Made by a program: the position numbers and the translations under genes
The notes under the pieces: model-generated
Told to the model about the DNA's origin: nothing
Database searches by the model: none
Seen by the model: only the letters and a program-made list of their open reading frames with translations
NCBI RefSeq assembly: GCF_024137865.1
Contig: NZ_CP099960.1
Span: 1,364,001 to 1,428,000, forward strand
Direction of reading: 5' to 3'
Source: Moraxella sp. FZFQ2102
GTDB lineage: Bacteria > Pseudomonadota > Gammaproteobacteria > Pseudomonadales > Moraxellaceae
Length of the DNA: 64,000 bases
Part shown: positions 46,217 to 55,142 of the stretch, one piece after another
Numbering within the stretch: position 1 is the first letter of the stretch
How the letters are laid out: every line of letters starts with the position of its first letter

Positions 46217-46217
46217 T

Positions 46218-46247
46218 AAAAAAAGCGGGCTTCGGCTCGCTTTTTTT
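46218..46247 (+). terminator. Terminator after the M16C peptidase gene
   Basis: AAAAAAAGCGGGC, TTCG tetraloop, GCTCGCTTTTTTT. Confidence 0.93.
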
Positions 46248-46310
46248 GTGGGTTTGTAATGGGGTGATTGGTTGGGTGTGATTATTTTAAAATGCAACCC
46301 AAACACCACA

Positions 46311-47534
46311 TCACCATTTCATCCCGATACTTTCGGCGCAGGCATAGCCACTTGCCCACGCCCAAGCAAAATTATACCCGCCAAGCCAGCCTGTCACATC
46401 GAGCACTTCACCGATGAAATATAGGTTGGGCTGCAGGCGAGATTCCATCGTCTTGCCCGAGACATCACGAGTATCGACACCGCCACGAGTGACTTCGGCG
46501 ACTCGGTAGCCTTCGGTGCCACTGGGTTTGAGCGTCCAAGCGTTCAGCGTTGTGGCGATTTGGCGTAGGGTGTCATCTTTGAGATTGGCAAGCTCGGTGT
46601 CTTTGTGCGCTTGCCATAGATGGTTTTCGAGTGCGGTGAGTAGTTTTTTGGGTAGGATACCTGCCAAAGCGGTGCGTACAAGCTGTTTTGGATGTGATTT
46701 TTTGGCGGACAATAGCAGCTCGGTGATGTCTGTCTGCGGTGCTAGATTGATGGTGATGCTCTCGCCTAAGTGCCAGTAGTTGGATAGCTGGAGCATGGCA
46801 GGGCCAGATAGTCCACGATGTGTAAATAGCAGTGGCAGTGTGAAGCTTATCTTATCATTGGATGCGATGACATCTAGACTTAGCCCTGCTTGTGATTTTA
46901 TCAAATCGCCTGTGGCGTCGGTAAAAGTAAACGGCACTAAGGCAGCTTCGGTGGGGACTATTGTGTGCCCAAACTGCATCGCCACCTGATAGCCAAAGCC
47001 ACTCGCCCCAAGTGTCGGAATGGATAGACCACCTGTGGCAATCACCAGATGCTGACACTGATAAGTGGTGGTTGTGCCGTCTTTTTTGTGGGTGGTGCTA
47101 AGTACAAAGCCGTTATCATCAGTAGCACGAATGCTGTCGATGACGGTATGCAGATGGATACCGACGCCAAAGTCTTGGCACTGCTTTAGTAGCATATCTA
47201 AAATATCTTTGGCACTGTCATCACAAAATAGCTGTCCATGCTCTCGCTCATGATAGGCGATATGGTGCTGATTGACTAGGGCGATAAAGTCATCACTGCC
47301 GTATTTGGACAGGGCGGATTTGACAAAATGCGGATTTTGGCTGATAAAATGCCGTGGCTCAACTTGGCGATTGATAAAGTTGCACCGTCCACCGCCTGAC
47401 ATCAGGATTTTTTTGCCCGCTTTGTTGGCGTGGTCGAGCACGAGCACCGATTTGCCAAAGCTTGCCACATTGAACGCGCAAAACAGCCCTGATGCCCCTG
47501 CACCGATGATGATGGTATCGACTGTATGGCTCAT
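46311..47534 (-). CDS. FAD-dependent oxidoreductase of the YhiN/HI0933 family
   Basis: A 407-residue flavoprotein. The FAD motif IIIGAGASGLFCAFNVASFG is followed by the family-specific KAGKKILMSGGGRCNFIN. The C-terminal part has TRGGVDTRDVSGKTMES and LYFIGEVLDVTGWLGGYNFAWAWASGYACAE. The family is widespread and its physiological reaction unknown. It is convergent with the M16C peptidase and divergent from pgsA. Confidence 0.92.
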   Translation of the reverse strand: MSHTVDTIIIGAGASGLFCAFNVASFGKSVLVLDHANKAGKKILMSGGGRCNFINRQVEPRHFISQNPHFVKSALSKYGSDDFIALVNQHHIAYHEREHGQLFCDDSAKDILDMLLKQCQDFGVGIHLHTVIDSIRATDDNGFVLSTTHKKDGTTTTYQCQHLVIATGGLSIPTLGASGFGYQVAMQFGHTIVPTEAALVPFTFTDATGDLIKSQAGLSLDVIASNDKISFTLPLLFTHRGLSGPAMLQLSNYWHLGESITINLAPQTDITELLLSAKKSHPKQLVRTALAGILPKKLLTALENHLWQAHKDTELANLKDDTLRQIATTLNAWTLKPSGTEGYRVAEVTRGGVDTRDVSGKTMESRLQPNLYFIGEVLDVTGWLGGYNFAWAWASGYACAESIGMKW

Positions 47535-47751
47535 AATGCGTGTCCTTGATGGTGGTTGGTGATGATTGATGGCGGTGGTTGGCGATGGCTTGGCAAATCT
47601 GTAAATCTTTTGGCATTTGTACTGTCGCCAAAATCGCTATGGTAACATTTTTACCACCCAAAAGCATTAACCATCATCGCCAAAATCCACAAAACTTATG
47701 GCAAATCCTGTCAAAATTAGGTATCATAAAGCAAATTTCTTGAGTGTGATT

Positions 47752-48405
47752 ATGAGTACAGACACACCGCAGACCAAGCCTGCATCGGTTTTTAATCTGC
47801 CAAACAACCTAACCATAGCACGCATTGTGATGATTCCTTTGTTTGTGGCGATTGCCTATTGGCCGCCGGCACTCGGTATCGGCGTGCCTGCGATTTCGGA
47901 TAACGCCATCGCACGGCTTGGGATGAGTGAGTTTAGCGATAGTTTATTACGCTATTTTGTGCTGACTTTGGTATTTGTGCTGGCGGCATTGACCGATTGG
48001 CTTGATGGCTATTTGGCACGCAAGATGAATATCACATCGGCATTTGGTCGCTTTCTTGACCCTGTGGCGGACAAGCTGATGGTCGCTGCGGCGCTGATTG
48101 TGCTGGTGCAGTGGCATCCAAATATCGTGATGGCGACATCGGCGATTGTCATCATCTCTCGTGAGATTGCTGTGTCGGCACTGCGTGAGTGGATGGCGGA
48201 GCTTGGTGCACGCACGAGTGTGGCGGTGTCATATGTAGGTAAGCTTAAGACCACTTTTCAGATGGTCGCCATCACCGTGCTACTGCTCAACTGGGAATCG
48301 CTTGAGATGATTGGCTATACACTGATGGTGATTGCGGTGATTTTGACCCTGTGGTCGATGATGATTTATCTCAAAGCCGCTTGGCCGTATCTTAAGCAGC
48401 CGTGA
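47752..48405 (+). CDS. pgsA: CDP-diacylglycerol-glycerol-3-phosphate 3-phosphatidyltransferase
   Basis: Inner-membrane enzyme for the committed step to phosphatidylglycerol and cardiolipin. The CDP-alcohol phosphotransferase motif DGx2ARx8Gx3Dx3D is complete in DGYLARKMNITSAFGRFLDP followed by VADK. FNLPNNLTIARIVMIPLFV marks the N terminus. The ATG at 47752 (GAGTG upstream) gives 217 residues; the frame extends 18 codons further up without a good site. There is an insertion between helices 1 and 2 (about residues 45-65) relative to E. coli PgsA (182). Confidence 0.94.
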   Translation: MSTDTPQTKPASVFNLPNNLTIARIVMIPLFVAIAYWPPALGIGVPAISDNAIARLGMSEFSDSLLRYFVLTLVFVLAALTDWLDGYLARKMNITSAFGRFLDPVADKLMVAAALIVLVQWHPNIVMATSAIVIISREIAVSALREWMAELGARTSVAVSYVGKLKTTFQMVAITVLLLNWESLEMIGYTLMVIAVILTLWSMMIYLKAAWPYLKQP

Positions 48406-48415
48406 TGTAGATGAT

Positions 48416-48447
48416 AAAAAGTCGGGAGCATTGCCCGGCTTTTTGTT
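48416..48447 (+). terminator. Terminator after pgsA
   Basis: AAAAAGTCGGG pairs with CCCGGCTTTTT across a short loop (one G-T pair). Confidence 0.8.
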
Positions 48448-48510
48448 TGGGGATAACTTGTTTGGGGATAACTTGTTTGGTTGATAACTTGTTTGGATGA
48501 CGGCTTGTTT
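48443..48510. repeat. Short tandem repeat downstream of pgsA
   Basis: About four units of 15-16 bases, each with ATAACTTGTTTG (GGGATAACTTGTTTG, twice nearly exact, then diverging). It lies between convergent pgsA and the Mpo1-like gene. Confidence 0.8.
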
Positions 48511-48518
48511 AAGGTGCT

Positions 48519-48953
48519 TTAGCCGCCCAATCGTCGCCCCATATCATGCACCACCCACGCAGGGCCGATGAGCAAAAATTGCAAATCTTCAAAGAATGAC
48601 GGCTTAGCACCTTCGATTTTGTGTCCGACAAATTGCCCAATCCAAGCGGCGACAAACAGCCCAACCCAAAACCACACCGACACCGGCAGATAATAGACAA
48701 TCATTACGCACAGCGCCATAAACGCCAACATCTGCACAAATAGCACCAGTGATAACCGCAAATAAAAGAACAGCACGCCCACAGCAATCACCGCCAATAG
48801 CGCAATATGCACATGATACAATAGCGCCACGATACATAGGAAAATCACCGGCACGCATAGCCAATGGATGGATTTGTTGGTGGGGTTTTGATGGCTGACG
48901 GCATAGTCATCGAGCCATGATTGTAGTGATTTTTGGCTGACGAATAATGACAC
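48519..48953 (-). CDS. Mpo1-like (DUF962) membrane protein
   Basis: From the GTG at 48953, which has AAAGGAG six bases upstream, the product has 144 residues. SLQSWLDDYAVSHQNPTNKSIHWLCVPVIF is the DUF962/YGL010w signature (Y...H....N...H.iGvP), and AWIGQFVGHKIEGAKPSFFEDLQFLLIGPAWV is its second half with conserved His and Pro. Four membrane segments are expected. Yeast Mpo1 is an Fe(II)-dependent dioxygenase acting on 2-hydroxy fatty acids; the bacterial role is unknown. The longer frame to 48980 would start within the ribosome-binding region and was rejected. Confidence 0.85.
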   Translation of the reverse strand: MSLFVSQKSLQSWLDDYAVSHQNPTNKSIHWLCVPVIFLCIVALLYHVHIALLAVIAVGVLFFYLRLSLVLFVQMLAFMALCVMIVYYLPVSVWFWVGLFVAAWIGQFVGHKIEGAKPSFFEDLQFLLIGPAWVVHDMGRRLGG

Positions 48954-49029
48954 GGTAACTCCTTTTATTGACACTTCCAAGATTGTCTATACTGTACCAA
49001 TTTTTGGGCAATTTTCAAAGGATTTTTGC

Positions 49030-49061
49030 AAAAAATAAAGACCGCCACAGGACGGTCTTTG
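49030..49061 (-). terminator. Terminator of the nadR-pnuC operon (minus strand)
   Basis: AAAGACCG pairs with CGGTCTTT around eight bases; a six-A run on the plus strand gives the T-run. Confidence 0.85.
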
Positions 49062-49065
49062 GCTG

Positions 49066-49824
49066 TCAATGGATGCCTTTGGCGAGCTGTTCACTGCGAT
49101 ACCAGCCGTACAAGCCCACCACTGCATTGACTTGATAAATCACTGTCTGGATAGCAAAGATGGTGTTGCCCGTCATGATATTGACGATAAGCCACACGGC
49201 ATTGACTAGAATCCACAGCCACCAGTTGAACGAATAACGCAAAATCATCGTCGCCTGTGCGGTGATGGATAGCACAAAGCCAATGACATTAATCCAAAAA
49301 AAGTCAATCATTCCCAAAAAACGACTACCATCATCACTGATGACACCATAGCCCTGCGCCTGTAGCCAGCGGTTAATCGCAGGAAATAGCAAAAGCCCTG
49401 CGATGATAAAGATGACGGTCAATAGCCAGACATATTTATTGGCGGATTTTGGCACCATATCGCCATCGGCATCGGTGTTGCTTGCCCAGTATTTGACCCC
49501 ATAAGCATGGCTAAAGAAATTAAACAGTGGCGCAAGCATCAAGCCCACCGCCCCTGATGTCGCCTGCACCACCACTTCGCCTGCGGTGGCAAGCATCCCA
49601 AGCCCATTGCCTGCGATATTTTTGCGAAAGCTTAAGCCCACCACGCACAATAGACCAATGATAGATACCGCAAAATAAAACCAGTCGAGCGCTGTCTGCT
49701 CGGTCGTCGTCCAAAACCCAAAAAACAGCGCAAGCAAGCCGCAGCTGAACCAAATCAGCACCCAATACACGCTCCAGTCGTGCTTGCCAAAGCCAGTGAT
49801 ATTATCCAGTAATGCGATTTTCAT
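49066..49824 (-). CDS. pnuC: Nicotinamide riboside transporter PnuC
   Basis: A 252-residue inner-membrane facilitator for nicotinamide riboside, with about seven helices. The C-terminal NWWLWILVNAVWLIVNIMTGNTIFAIQTVIYQVNAVVGLYGW carries the W...W....I...N....Q..Y......G...W pattern of PnuC. It overlaps the end of nadR by four bases (ATGA), so import is coupled to phosphorylation of the riboside by NadR. Confidence 0.92.
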   Translation of the reverse strand: MKIALLDNITGFGKHDWSVYWVLIWFSCGLLALFFGFWTTTEQTALDWFYFAVSIIGLLCVVGLSFRKNIAGNGLGMLATAGEVVVQATSGAVGLMLAPLFNFFSHAYGVKYWASNTDADGDMVPKSANKYVWLLTVIFIIAGLLLFPAINRWLQAQGYGVISDDGSRFLGMIDFFWINVIGFVLSITAQATMILRYSFNWWLWILVNAVWLIVNIMTGNTIFAIQTVIYQVNAVVGLYGWYRSEQLAKGIH

Positions 49825-50876
49825 AGGGTGGCATCCTTTGGGTGTCGTGTAGAATAAGTCGGCATCTTGCCAAGTATGTGCGTATCAATCCACAAGACGG
49901 CTTGTTGATAGCGTGCGTGATAATTATCATCATCAATCACATGATGGTGGATGTCATGCCGAGCCAAGATATCAAGGAGCGTCTGGGCAAAGTGGCTACG
50001 AGCTTTGGTATTGCCAAGACGACGCATCCCATCAGCGACCCAAGCGACATTATTATCCAAATAAATGGTGAAATCTAAGCGAAAATTATCGGCAAGGCTT
50101 GCCACCACAGGGTGCGTGCGTTTTTCATATACTTCACAAAATGCCTGCGTCGTCGCAAAATCCGTATCGACAAGCGTAATCGGTGCGGTGGCATTGGCGG
50201 TGGCATCCGTGATGGCTTTGGCGTGATTGATGGCAATCGGCAGATAATCACTGTACTGCAAGCCAAGCTCCGTACCGCCTAAGTGCGAATGTGTATAAAG
50301 CCGTCCCATCTCAAGTGCGACAGTTGCGCCATAGTGATTGGCAAGCTTATGAATGAGTGTGGTTTTGCCCGAGCTTTCGCCACCGACGATGCACACCGTC
50401 TGGGTATAAAAATAGCGACACGCAGGTGCAAGACGGTCAAAATTCATCAAAGGATTGGTCTGTATCATCAAGCCATCATCTAAGGTGGCAGCAATGATGG
50501 CGGTCGGATAGGTGGATTGGCTCAAAGGGTGCTTGCTTGCGATGATGACATCATCGAGCTGTAAGGCTTGGCAAATCGCATCAATGCTGTGATTGGCATG
50601 GCGGCTGCTACGATAATCAAAGTCCACGCTGGATAAGCCAAGACTTGTCACCGTATGCACTCGTACAAAGGCAAAATGCTGACACGCCACCTGCACCCAT
50701 CGGGCGACATCACTAAGATTGGGCGTGCGACCGCTTGGCGTGGCGATGCCTGCGGGTGCGGTGATGACGATATGCAAGGTGTTGGCAAGCTTGCTGGCGT
50801 CGTTGATGTCGGCAAGATGACCCAAATGCAATGGGGCAAAATCACCGATGAGTAGGGCATTGCTCGCCTTTGTCAT
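49821..50876 (-). CDS. nadR: NadR-like nicotinamide riboside kinase with an NMN adenylyltransferase-like N-terminal domain
   Basis: From the ATG at 50876 (AAGGA upstream) the protein has 351 residues. The N-terminal ~185 residues keep the GDFAPLHLGH nucleotidyltransferase motif. The region where NadR proteins have SATKIR before the NP.. segment reads DGLMIQTNP here, so the second catalytic motif appears lost. The C-terminal kinase is intact: Walker A GGESSGKTTL, EMGR and LVDTDFATTQAFCEVY. No N-terminal helix-turn-helix is present, so it is probably not a repressor. The operon with pnuC indicates riboside salvage. Confidence 0.88.
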   Translation of the reverse strand: MTKASNALLIGDFAPLHLGHLADINDASKLANTLHIVITAPAGIATPSGRTPNLSDVARWVQVACQHFAFVRVHTVTSLGLSSVDFDYRSSRHANHSIDAICQALQLDDVIIASKHPLSQSTYPTAIIAATLDDGLMIQTNPLMNFDRLAPACRYFYTQTVCIVGGESSGKTTLIHKLANHYGATVALEMGRLYTHSHLGGTELGLQYSDYLPIAINHAKAITDATANATAPITLVDTDFATTQAFCEVYEKRTHPVVASLADNFRLDFTIYLDNNVAWVADGMRRLGNTKARSHFAQTLLDILARHDIHHHVIDDDNYHARYQQAVLWIDTHILGKMPTYSTRHPKDATL

Positions 50877-51096
50877 CTTGTCATCCTTTGTAAAGCTATG
50901 TTGTGTTTTGTATAAGGGGGTGTTTTGCGCTTGAAATTGTTGATAAGAGCTACCATCTAAGTAGCAAGTCAGCTGGCAATGCACGCTTTGTACAAATATT
51001 ACAAATTAACATTATACCTAAGTTGCATATTGCTGGCAAGTCATCGTTAATAACGACTAACAATTCATTATGGCAATCATCATACGGAGTGATTAT

Positions 51097-51330
51097 ATGG
51101 CAAAACTCATCAAACTTCACCGCTCACAGAACCATCGCATGATTGCAGGGGTGATGGGTGGTATCGCTGAATATTTGGGATGGTCGCCAACGATGGTGCG
51201 CCTAGCTTTTGTGATTATCTCATGTGCAAGTGCCGCCGTGCCGGGGATTTTGATTTATTTGGTGCTGTGGCTGATGATGCCAAACGCCACACCGGCATCG
51301 TATGCAGATTATGGTGTCTATCGTTCGTAA
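51097..51330 (+). CDS. PspC domain protein
   Basis: A 77-residue inner-membrane protein from the ATG at 51097 (CGGAG upstream). HRSQNHRMIAGVMGGIAEYLGWSPTMVRLAFVIIS and the following helix IPLYLVLWLMMP-like segment (ILIYLVLWLMMPN) are the PspC signature. PspC proteins sense envelope stress with PspB/PspA in enterobacteria; stand-alone copies like this are common and less understood. It is divergent from nadR. Confidence 0.92.
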   Translation: MAKLIKLHRSQNHRMIAGVMGGIAEYLGWSPTMVRLAFVIISCASAAVPGILIYLVLWLMMPNATPASYADYGVYRS

Positions 51331-51408
51331 TGGATGCTAAATTTGTTCTGTGATATCCCATAAAGATGTCCCACAAAATCCACCAAAATCTTGAAAAAGA
51401 ATGGAAAA

Positions 51409-51446
51409 AATGCCCGTTGTTTAGTACAATGGGCATTATTTTTTTA
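51409..51446 (+). terminator. Terminator after the pspC-type gene
   Basis: AATGCCCGTTGT pairs with ACAATGGGCATT across TTAGT, followed by a T-run. Confidence 0.9.
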
Positions 51447-51457
51447 TCTTAATTTTA

Positions 51458-51659
51458 GGGCGTGTTGAACTTTGGTATTTGCAATGAAAAATGAGAAAAA
51501 TCGCACGTTTTTCAAGGAAAATCGTTTGTTAATATTAAAATATTAACAAACGATTTGATGAAGAAAAACAAGATTTAGCCATTTTTCATGCAAAAATTGA
51601 TGAAAAGTATTAAATTTTTATCATATTTTATGACAATGTTATCAATGTTCAACACGCCC
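51458..51659. mobile_element. MITE-like element, copy 2 (202 bp), directly upstream of glyQ
   Basis: Perfect 13-base terminal inverted repeats (GGGCGTGTTGAAC at 51458 and its complement ending 51659), flanked on both sides by TA, consistent with a TA target duplication. A perfect 38-base central palindrome (18-base arms, 51519-51556) has AAATCGTTTGTTAATATT as left arm. The 29-base internal block at 51552-51580 matches copy 1 at the same offset (94 bases) with four changes. Non-coding. Confidence 0.82.
51597..51624 (+). promoter_or_regulatory. Possible glyQ promoter inside the MITE right arm
   Basis: TTGATG at 51597-51602 and TATCAT at 51619-51624, 16 bases apart. Both elements are weak matches; chosen because almost all DNA upstream of glyQ is MITE. 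Confidence 0.3.
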
Positions 51660-51683
51660 TACATGAAAATCGGGCGATAACTC

Positions 51684-52625
51684 ATGACTTTTCAACAAAT
51701 TATTCTCACTCTTCAAAACTACTGGGCGTCTCGTGGCTGCGTCGTGTTGCAGCCTTATGACATGGAAATGGGCGCAGGCACATTTCACACGGCGACATTT
51801 TTGCGTGCGTTGACCCCCGAAAAATGGAACGCCGCCTATGTGCAGCCATCACGCCGTCCGACCGATGGACGCTATGGCGACAACCCAAACCGCTTACAGC
51901 ATTATTATCAATTCCAAGTGGTGCTAAAGCCAAACCCTGCCAATATCCAAGAGCTGTATCTCGGCTCGTTAGAAGCGTTGGGGATTGACACCTTAACCCA
52001 TGATATCCGCTTTGTCGAAGATAACTGGGAATCGCCAACCTTGGGTGCGTGGGGCTTGGGCTGGGAAGTGTGGCTAAACGGCATGGAAGTCACGCAGTTT
52101 ACTTATTTTCAGCAAGTCGGCGGTATCGAGTGCTTCCCTGTGACCGGCGAAATCACCTACGGGCTTGAGCGTCTTGCCATGTATATCCAAGGCGTCGATA
52201 GCGTCTATGATTTGGTCTGGACGGACGGCGAATTTGGCAAAGTGACTTATGGCGATGTGTTCCACCAAAACGAAGTGGAGCAGTCCACCTATAACTTTGA
52301 ATACGCCAATGTCGATAAGCTGTTTGAATTGTTTGACTTTTATGAAGCTGAAGCGGATAGACTTGTCGCGGTGAATTTGCCATTGCCTGCTTATGAGATG
52401 GTGCTAAAAGCAAGCCATACCTTTAACTTGCTTGACGCTCGTGGGGCGATTAGTGTGACCGAACGCCAACGCTTTATTCTGCGAGTGCGTACGCTTGCCC
52501 GTAAAGTGGCGGTAAGCTATACCGAAGCCCGCGCCAAGCTTGGTTTCCCATTGGCGGACGAAGCCCATAAGGCAGAAGCGCTGGAGAAGTGGTTGCCAAA
52601 AGACGAACAAGCGGAGAATAAATAA
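51684..52625 (+). CDS. glyQ: Glycyl-tRNA synthetase alpha subunit
   Basis: Catalytic subunit of the bacterial alpha2beta2 glycyl-tRNA synthetase. The N-terminal [75 protein letters not shown] region and [19 protein letters not shown] are class II core motifs. The length of 313 is typical. It starts 24 bases after the MITE. Its TAA overlaps the start of the acidic lipoprotein gene (TAATG), with glyS after that. Confidence 0.97.
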   Translation: MTFQQIILTLQNYWASRGCVVLQPYDMEMGAGTFHTATFLRALTPEKWNAAYVQPSRRPTDGRYGDNPNRLQHYYQFQVVLKPNPANIQELYLGSLEALGIDTLTHDIRFVEDNWESPTLGAWGLGWEVWLNGMEVTQFTYFQQVGGIECFPVTGEITYGLERLAMYIQGVDSVYDLVWTDGEFGKVTYGDVFHQNEVEQSTYNFEYANVDKLFELFDFYEAEADRLVAVNLPLPAYEMVLKASHTFNLLDARGAISVTERQRFILRVRTLARKVAVSYTEARAKLGFPLADEAHKAEALEKWLPKDEQAENK

Positions 52626-52978
52626 TGAAAGCAACAAAACTGATTTGGGTTCTAGGTCTATCTGTATTCCTAACTGCCTGTGGCTTTATCGGCGGTAATG
52701 ATAATAGCGATGAAAAAGGCGATACTACCGAACAAACCAGCCGCCAAGACAATCAAAGCGACAACGATCGTGATAGCGACCGCACCAACGACGCTGATAA
52801 TGATCGTGATAATGATGGCGATAATCAAGGCAATCAAGGTGATGACGACCGAGATAACGACCGCCAAAATGACAACGATAACGATCGTGACAATGATGAT
52901 GACAATGACAGCGATCGTGATAATGAGCGTAATCAGGACAACGACCGTGACGATGACGGCGATAAAAAAGATGATTGA
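52625..52978 (+). CDS. Asp-rich lipoprotein encoded between glyQ and glyS
   Basis: I do not recognise a family. The first 19 residues are a lipoprotein signal peptide with lipobox LTAC (lipidated Cys19, followed by GF, so sorting to the outer membrane is expected). The remaining ~98 residues are almost only Asp, Asn, Arg, Gly, Gln, Lys and Glu in irregular DNDRDND-type units, strongly acidic and surely disordered; metal or cation binding is conceivable. The ATG overlaps the glyQ stop by one base, and glyS begins 28 bases after its stop, so it is translated within the glyQS operon. Confidence 0.75.
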   Translation: MKATKLIWVLGLSVFLTACGFIGGNDNSDEKGDTTEQTSRQDNQSDNDRDSDRTNDADNDRDNDGDNQGNQGDDDRDNDRQNDNDNDRDNDDDNDSDRDNERNQDNDRDDDGDKKDD

Positions 52979-53006
52979 TACTATTTGAAAAAATTTCGGA
53001 AAAGCT

Positions 53007-55073
53007 ATGACCACAATTCTATTTGAACTTGGCACCGAAGAGTTGCCACCAAAGAACTTAAAGACCTTGCGTGATGCCTTGACGGACAATGTCAAAGCCG
53101 CCTTGGATAGCCAAAATATCACTTATCAAGCGATTAAGCCTTTTGCTGCGCCACGCCGTCTAGCACTACAAATCGTCGGCATCAGCGACAAACAGCCTGA
53201 CCGCACCGAACAAAAACGCGGCCCTGCCGTCAAAGCGGCTTTTGATGCTGATGGCAATCTGACCAAAGCAGGTCTTGGCTTTGCAAGCGGACTTGGCATC
53301 ACCAAAGATGACATCATCACCATCAGCACCGACAAGGGCGACTATATCGGCTATGAATTGATGGTGCAAGGCAAGTCAACCACCGAGCTGTTGCCAGCTA
53401 TTTTTCAAAAAGCCCTAGATGATTTGCCGATTGCCAAGCGTATGCGTTCAGGAGCGAGCAAAGAAGAATTCGTCCGCCCTGTGCAGTGGGTGGTGCTGAT
53501 GGCGGATAATGCGGTGATTGACGCCACTATCCAAGGGCATAAGGCGGGCAATCTGACTCGTGGACATCGTTTCCATGCGCCTGATTTTGTTGAAATTAGT
53601 CATGCTGATGACTATGAATCTGTGCTACATAATACCAAAGTTATCGCTGATTTTGATAAGCGTCAAGCATCTATTAAAGAACAAGTCGCCAAGCTGTCTG
53701 ATGAAGTCGGTGCGGTCGCCATCGTGCCTGATGAGCTGCTTGATGAAGTCACGGCGTTGGTGGATTTGCCGGTGGCACTACGGGCAAGCTTTGAAGAGCG
53801 TTTCTTGGCAGTGCCCCAAGAAGCCCTAATCAGCACCATGCAGGCGGATCAAAAGTATTTTTGCTTGACGGATATCAATGGTAAGCTATTACCTTACTTT
53901 GTATTTATTAGCAATATTGAAAGTAAAGATCCAAGCCAAGTGATTTTTGGCAACGAAAAAGTCGTACGCCCACGCCTATCAGATGCTGAATTTTTCTTTT
54001 TACAAGACCAAAAACAGCCGTTGTTTGCCCTGACCGAAAATCTAAAAAATCGTATTTTCCAAGACAAGCTTGGCACGATTTGGGAAAAATCAGAGCGTAT
54101 CGCAAGCTTGGCTGCGATGATTGCCATCCACATTGGTGCTGATTCTGAGCACGCTATCCGTGCGGCACATTTGTCAAAATGCGACCTTGCCAGTACGCTC
54201 GTTGGTGAGTTCCCTGAGCTACAAGGCGTGGCAGGTACTTACTATGCTCGCCTAAATAACGAGCCATCGGCGGTGGCGGATGCCATCGAAGAGCAATATT
54301 TGCCAAAATTTGCCGGTGATAAACTGCCTGCGACTGACATTGGCACGGCTCTTGCTTTGGCAGATCGTATTGATACGCTGGTGGGGATTTTTGGTATCGG
54401 CGAGATTCCAACAGGCTCAAAAGATCCATTCAGCTTGCGTCGTGCATCGATTGGTGTACTGCGGATTTTGATTGAAAAACGCCTAAATCTGAATCTATCA
54501 GAACTAATCAAACAAGCCTTGGCAAATTATGGCGATAAGCTTGAAAATCCTGCCAAGACTTTTGATGAAGTCAGTGAATTCATCAACGCGCGCTATCGTG
54601 CGATGTATGAAGATCAAGGCGTGGCGGTCGATACCATTCAAGCGGTACAAGCGATGCACATCGATGTGCCGATGGATTTTGATGATCGCATTCGTGCAGT
54701 GCAGGTGTTCAGAAGCTTGCCGCAGGCGGGTATTTTGGCAGAGAATAACAAGCGCGTTGCCAATATCCTTGCCAAGGCAGATGTCACGGTGAGCGATGCG
54801 GTTGATGAGTCGGTGCTGGTTGAATCTGCCGAAAAAGCCTTGTTTGATGCGGTGAAATCTGCCCAAAATGCTGTCGCACCGCTGCAAGCTGCCGCTGATT
54901 ATCAGGCGATTTTGACCACTTTGGTAAGTTTATCTGAACCATTAAAAGCCTTCTTCGATGATGTGATGGTCAATAGCGATGATGCCAAGCTGAAAGCAAA
55001 TCGCCTAGCGCTACTACAACAAGTGCGAAATCTGTTTATGTTGGTGGCGGATATTAGCTTGCTACAGGGTTAA
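53007..55073 (+). CDS. glyS: Glycyl-tRNA synthetase beta subunit
   Basis: The 688-residue tRNA-binding subunit. TILFELGTEELPPKNLKTL at the start, FAAPRRLALQI, KRMRSGASKEEFVRPVQW, and the HD-like region followed by the C-terminal anticodon-binding DALR-type domain (FDEVSEFINARYRAMYEDQG, FMLVADISLLQG end) are canonical. The usual adjacency with glyQ is interrupted only by the acidic lipoprotein gene. CGGAAAA upstream of the ATG. Confidence 0.97.
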   Translation: MTTILFELGTEELPPKNLKTLRDALTDNVKAALDSQNITYQAIKPFAAPRRLALQIVGISDKQPDRTEQKRGPAVKAAFDADGNLTKAGLGFASGLGITKDDIITISTDKGDYIGYELMVQGKSTTELLPAIFQKALDDLPIAKRMRSGASKEEFVRPVQWVVLMADNAVIDATIQGHKAGNLTRGHRFHAPDFVEISHADDYESVLHNTKVIADFDKRQASIKEQVAKLSDEVGAVAIVPDELLDEVTALVDLPVALRASFEERFLAVPQEALISTMQADQKYFCLTDINGKLLPYFVFISNIESKDPSQVIFGNEKVVRPRLSDAEFFFLQDQKQPLFALTENLKNRIFQDKLGTIWEKSERIASLAAMIAIHIGADSEHAIRAAHLSKCDLASTLVGEFPELQGVAGTYYARLNNEPSAVADAIEEQYLPKFAGDKLPATDIGTALALADRIDTLVGIFGIGEIPTGSKDPFSLRRASIGVLRILIEKRLNLNLSELIKQALANYGDKLENPAKTFDEVSEFINARYRAMYEDQGVAVDTIQAVQAMHIDVPMDFDDRIRAVQVFRSLPQAGILAENNKRVANILAKADVTVSDAVDESVLVESAEKALFDAVKSAQNAVAPLQAAADYQAILTTLVSLSEPLKAFFDDVMVNSDDAKLKANRLALLQQVRNLFMLVADISLLQG

Positions 55074-55099
55074 TCATTTAAATACAAAAATACCATCAG

Positions 55100-55142
55100 T
55101 GAATCGCACCCCAAAAGTTAGACAGCCTTTGGGGTGTTTTTC
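55100..55142 (+). terminator. Terminator after glyS
   Basis: CACCCCAAA pairs with TTTGGGGTG, followed by TTTTTC. The sequence ACCCCAAAAGTTAGACA also resembles the end of IS3-family elements. Confidence 0.75.

Noticed and set aside
52670..53122. 150-codon open frame (-) opposite the Asp-rich lipoprotein, rich in Ile/Val
   Set aside because: It looks like a membrane protein only because antisense GAT/AAT/GAC codons read as Ile/Val. No ribosome-binding site, and it overlaps the glyS start.
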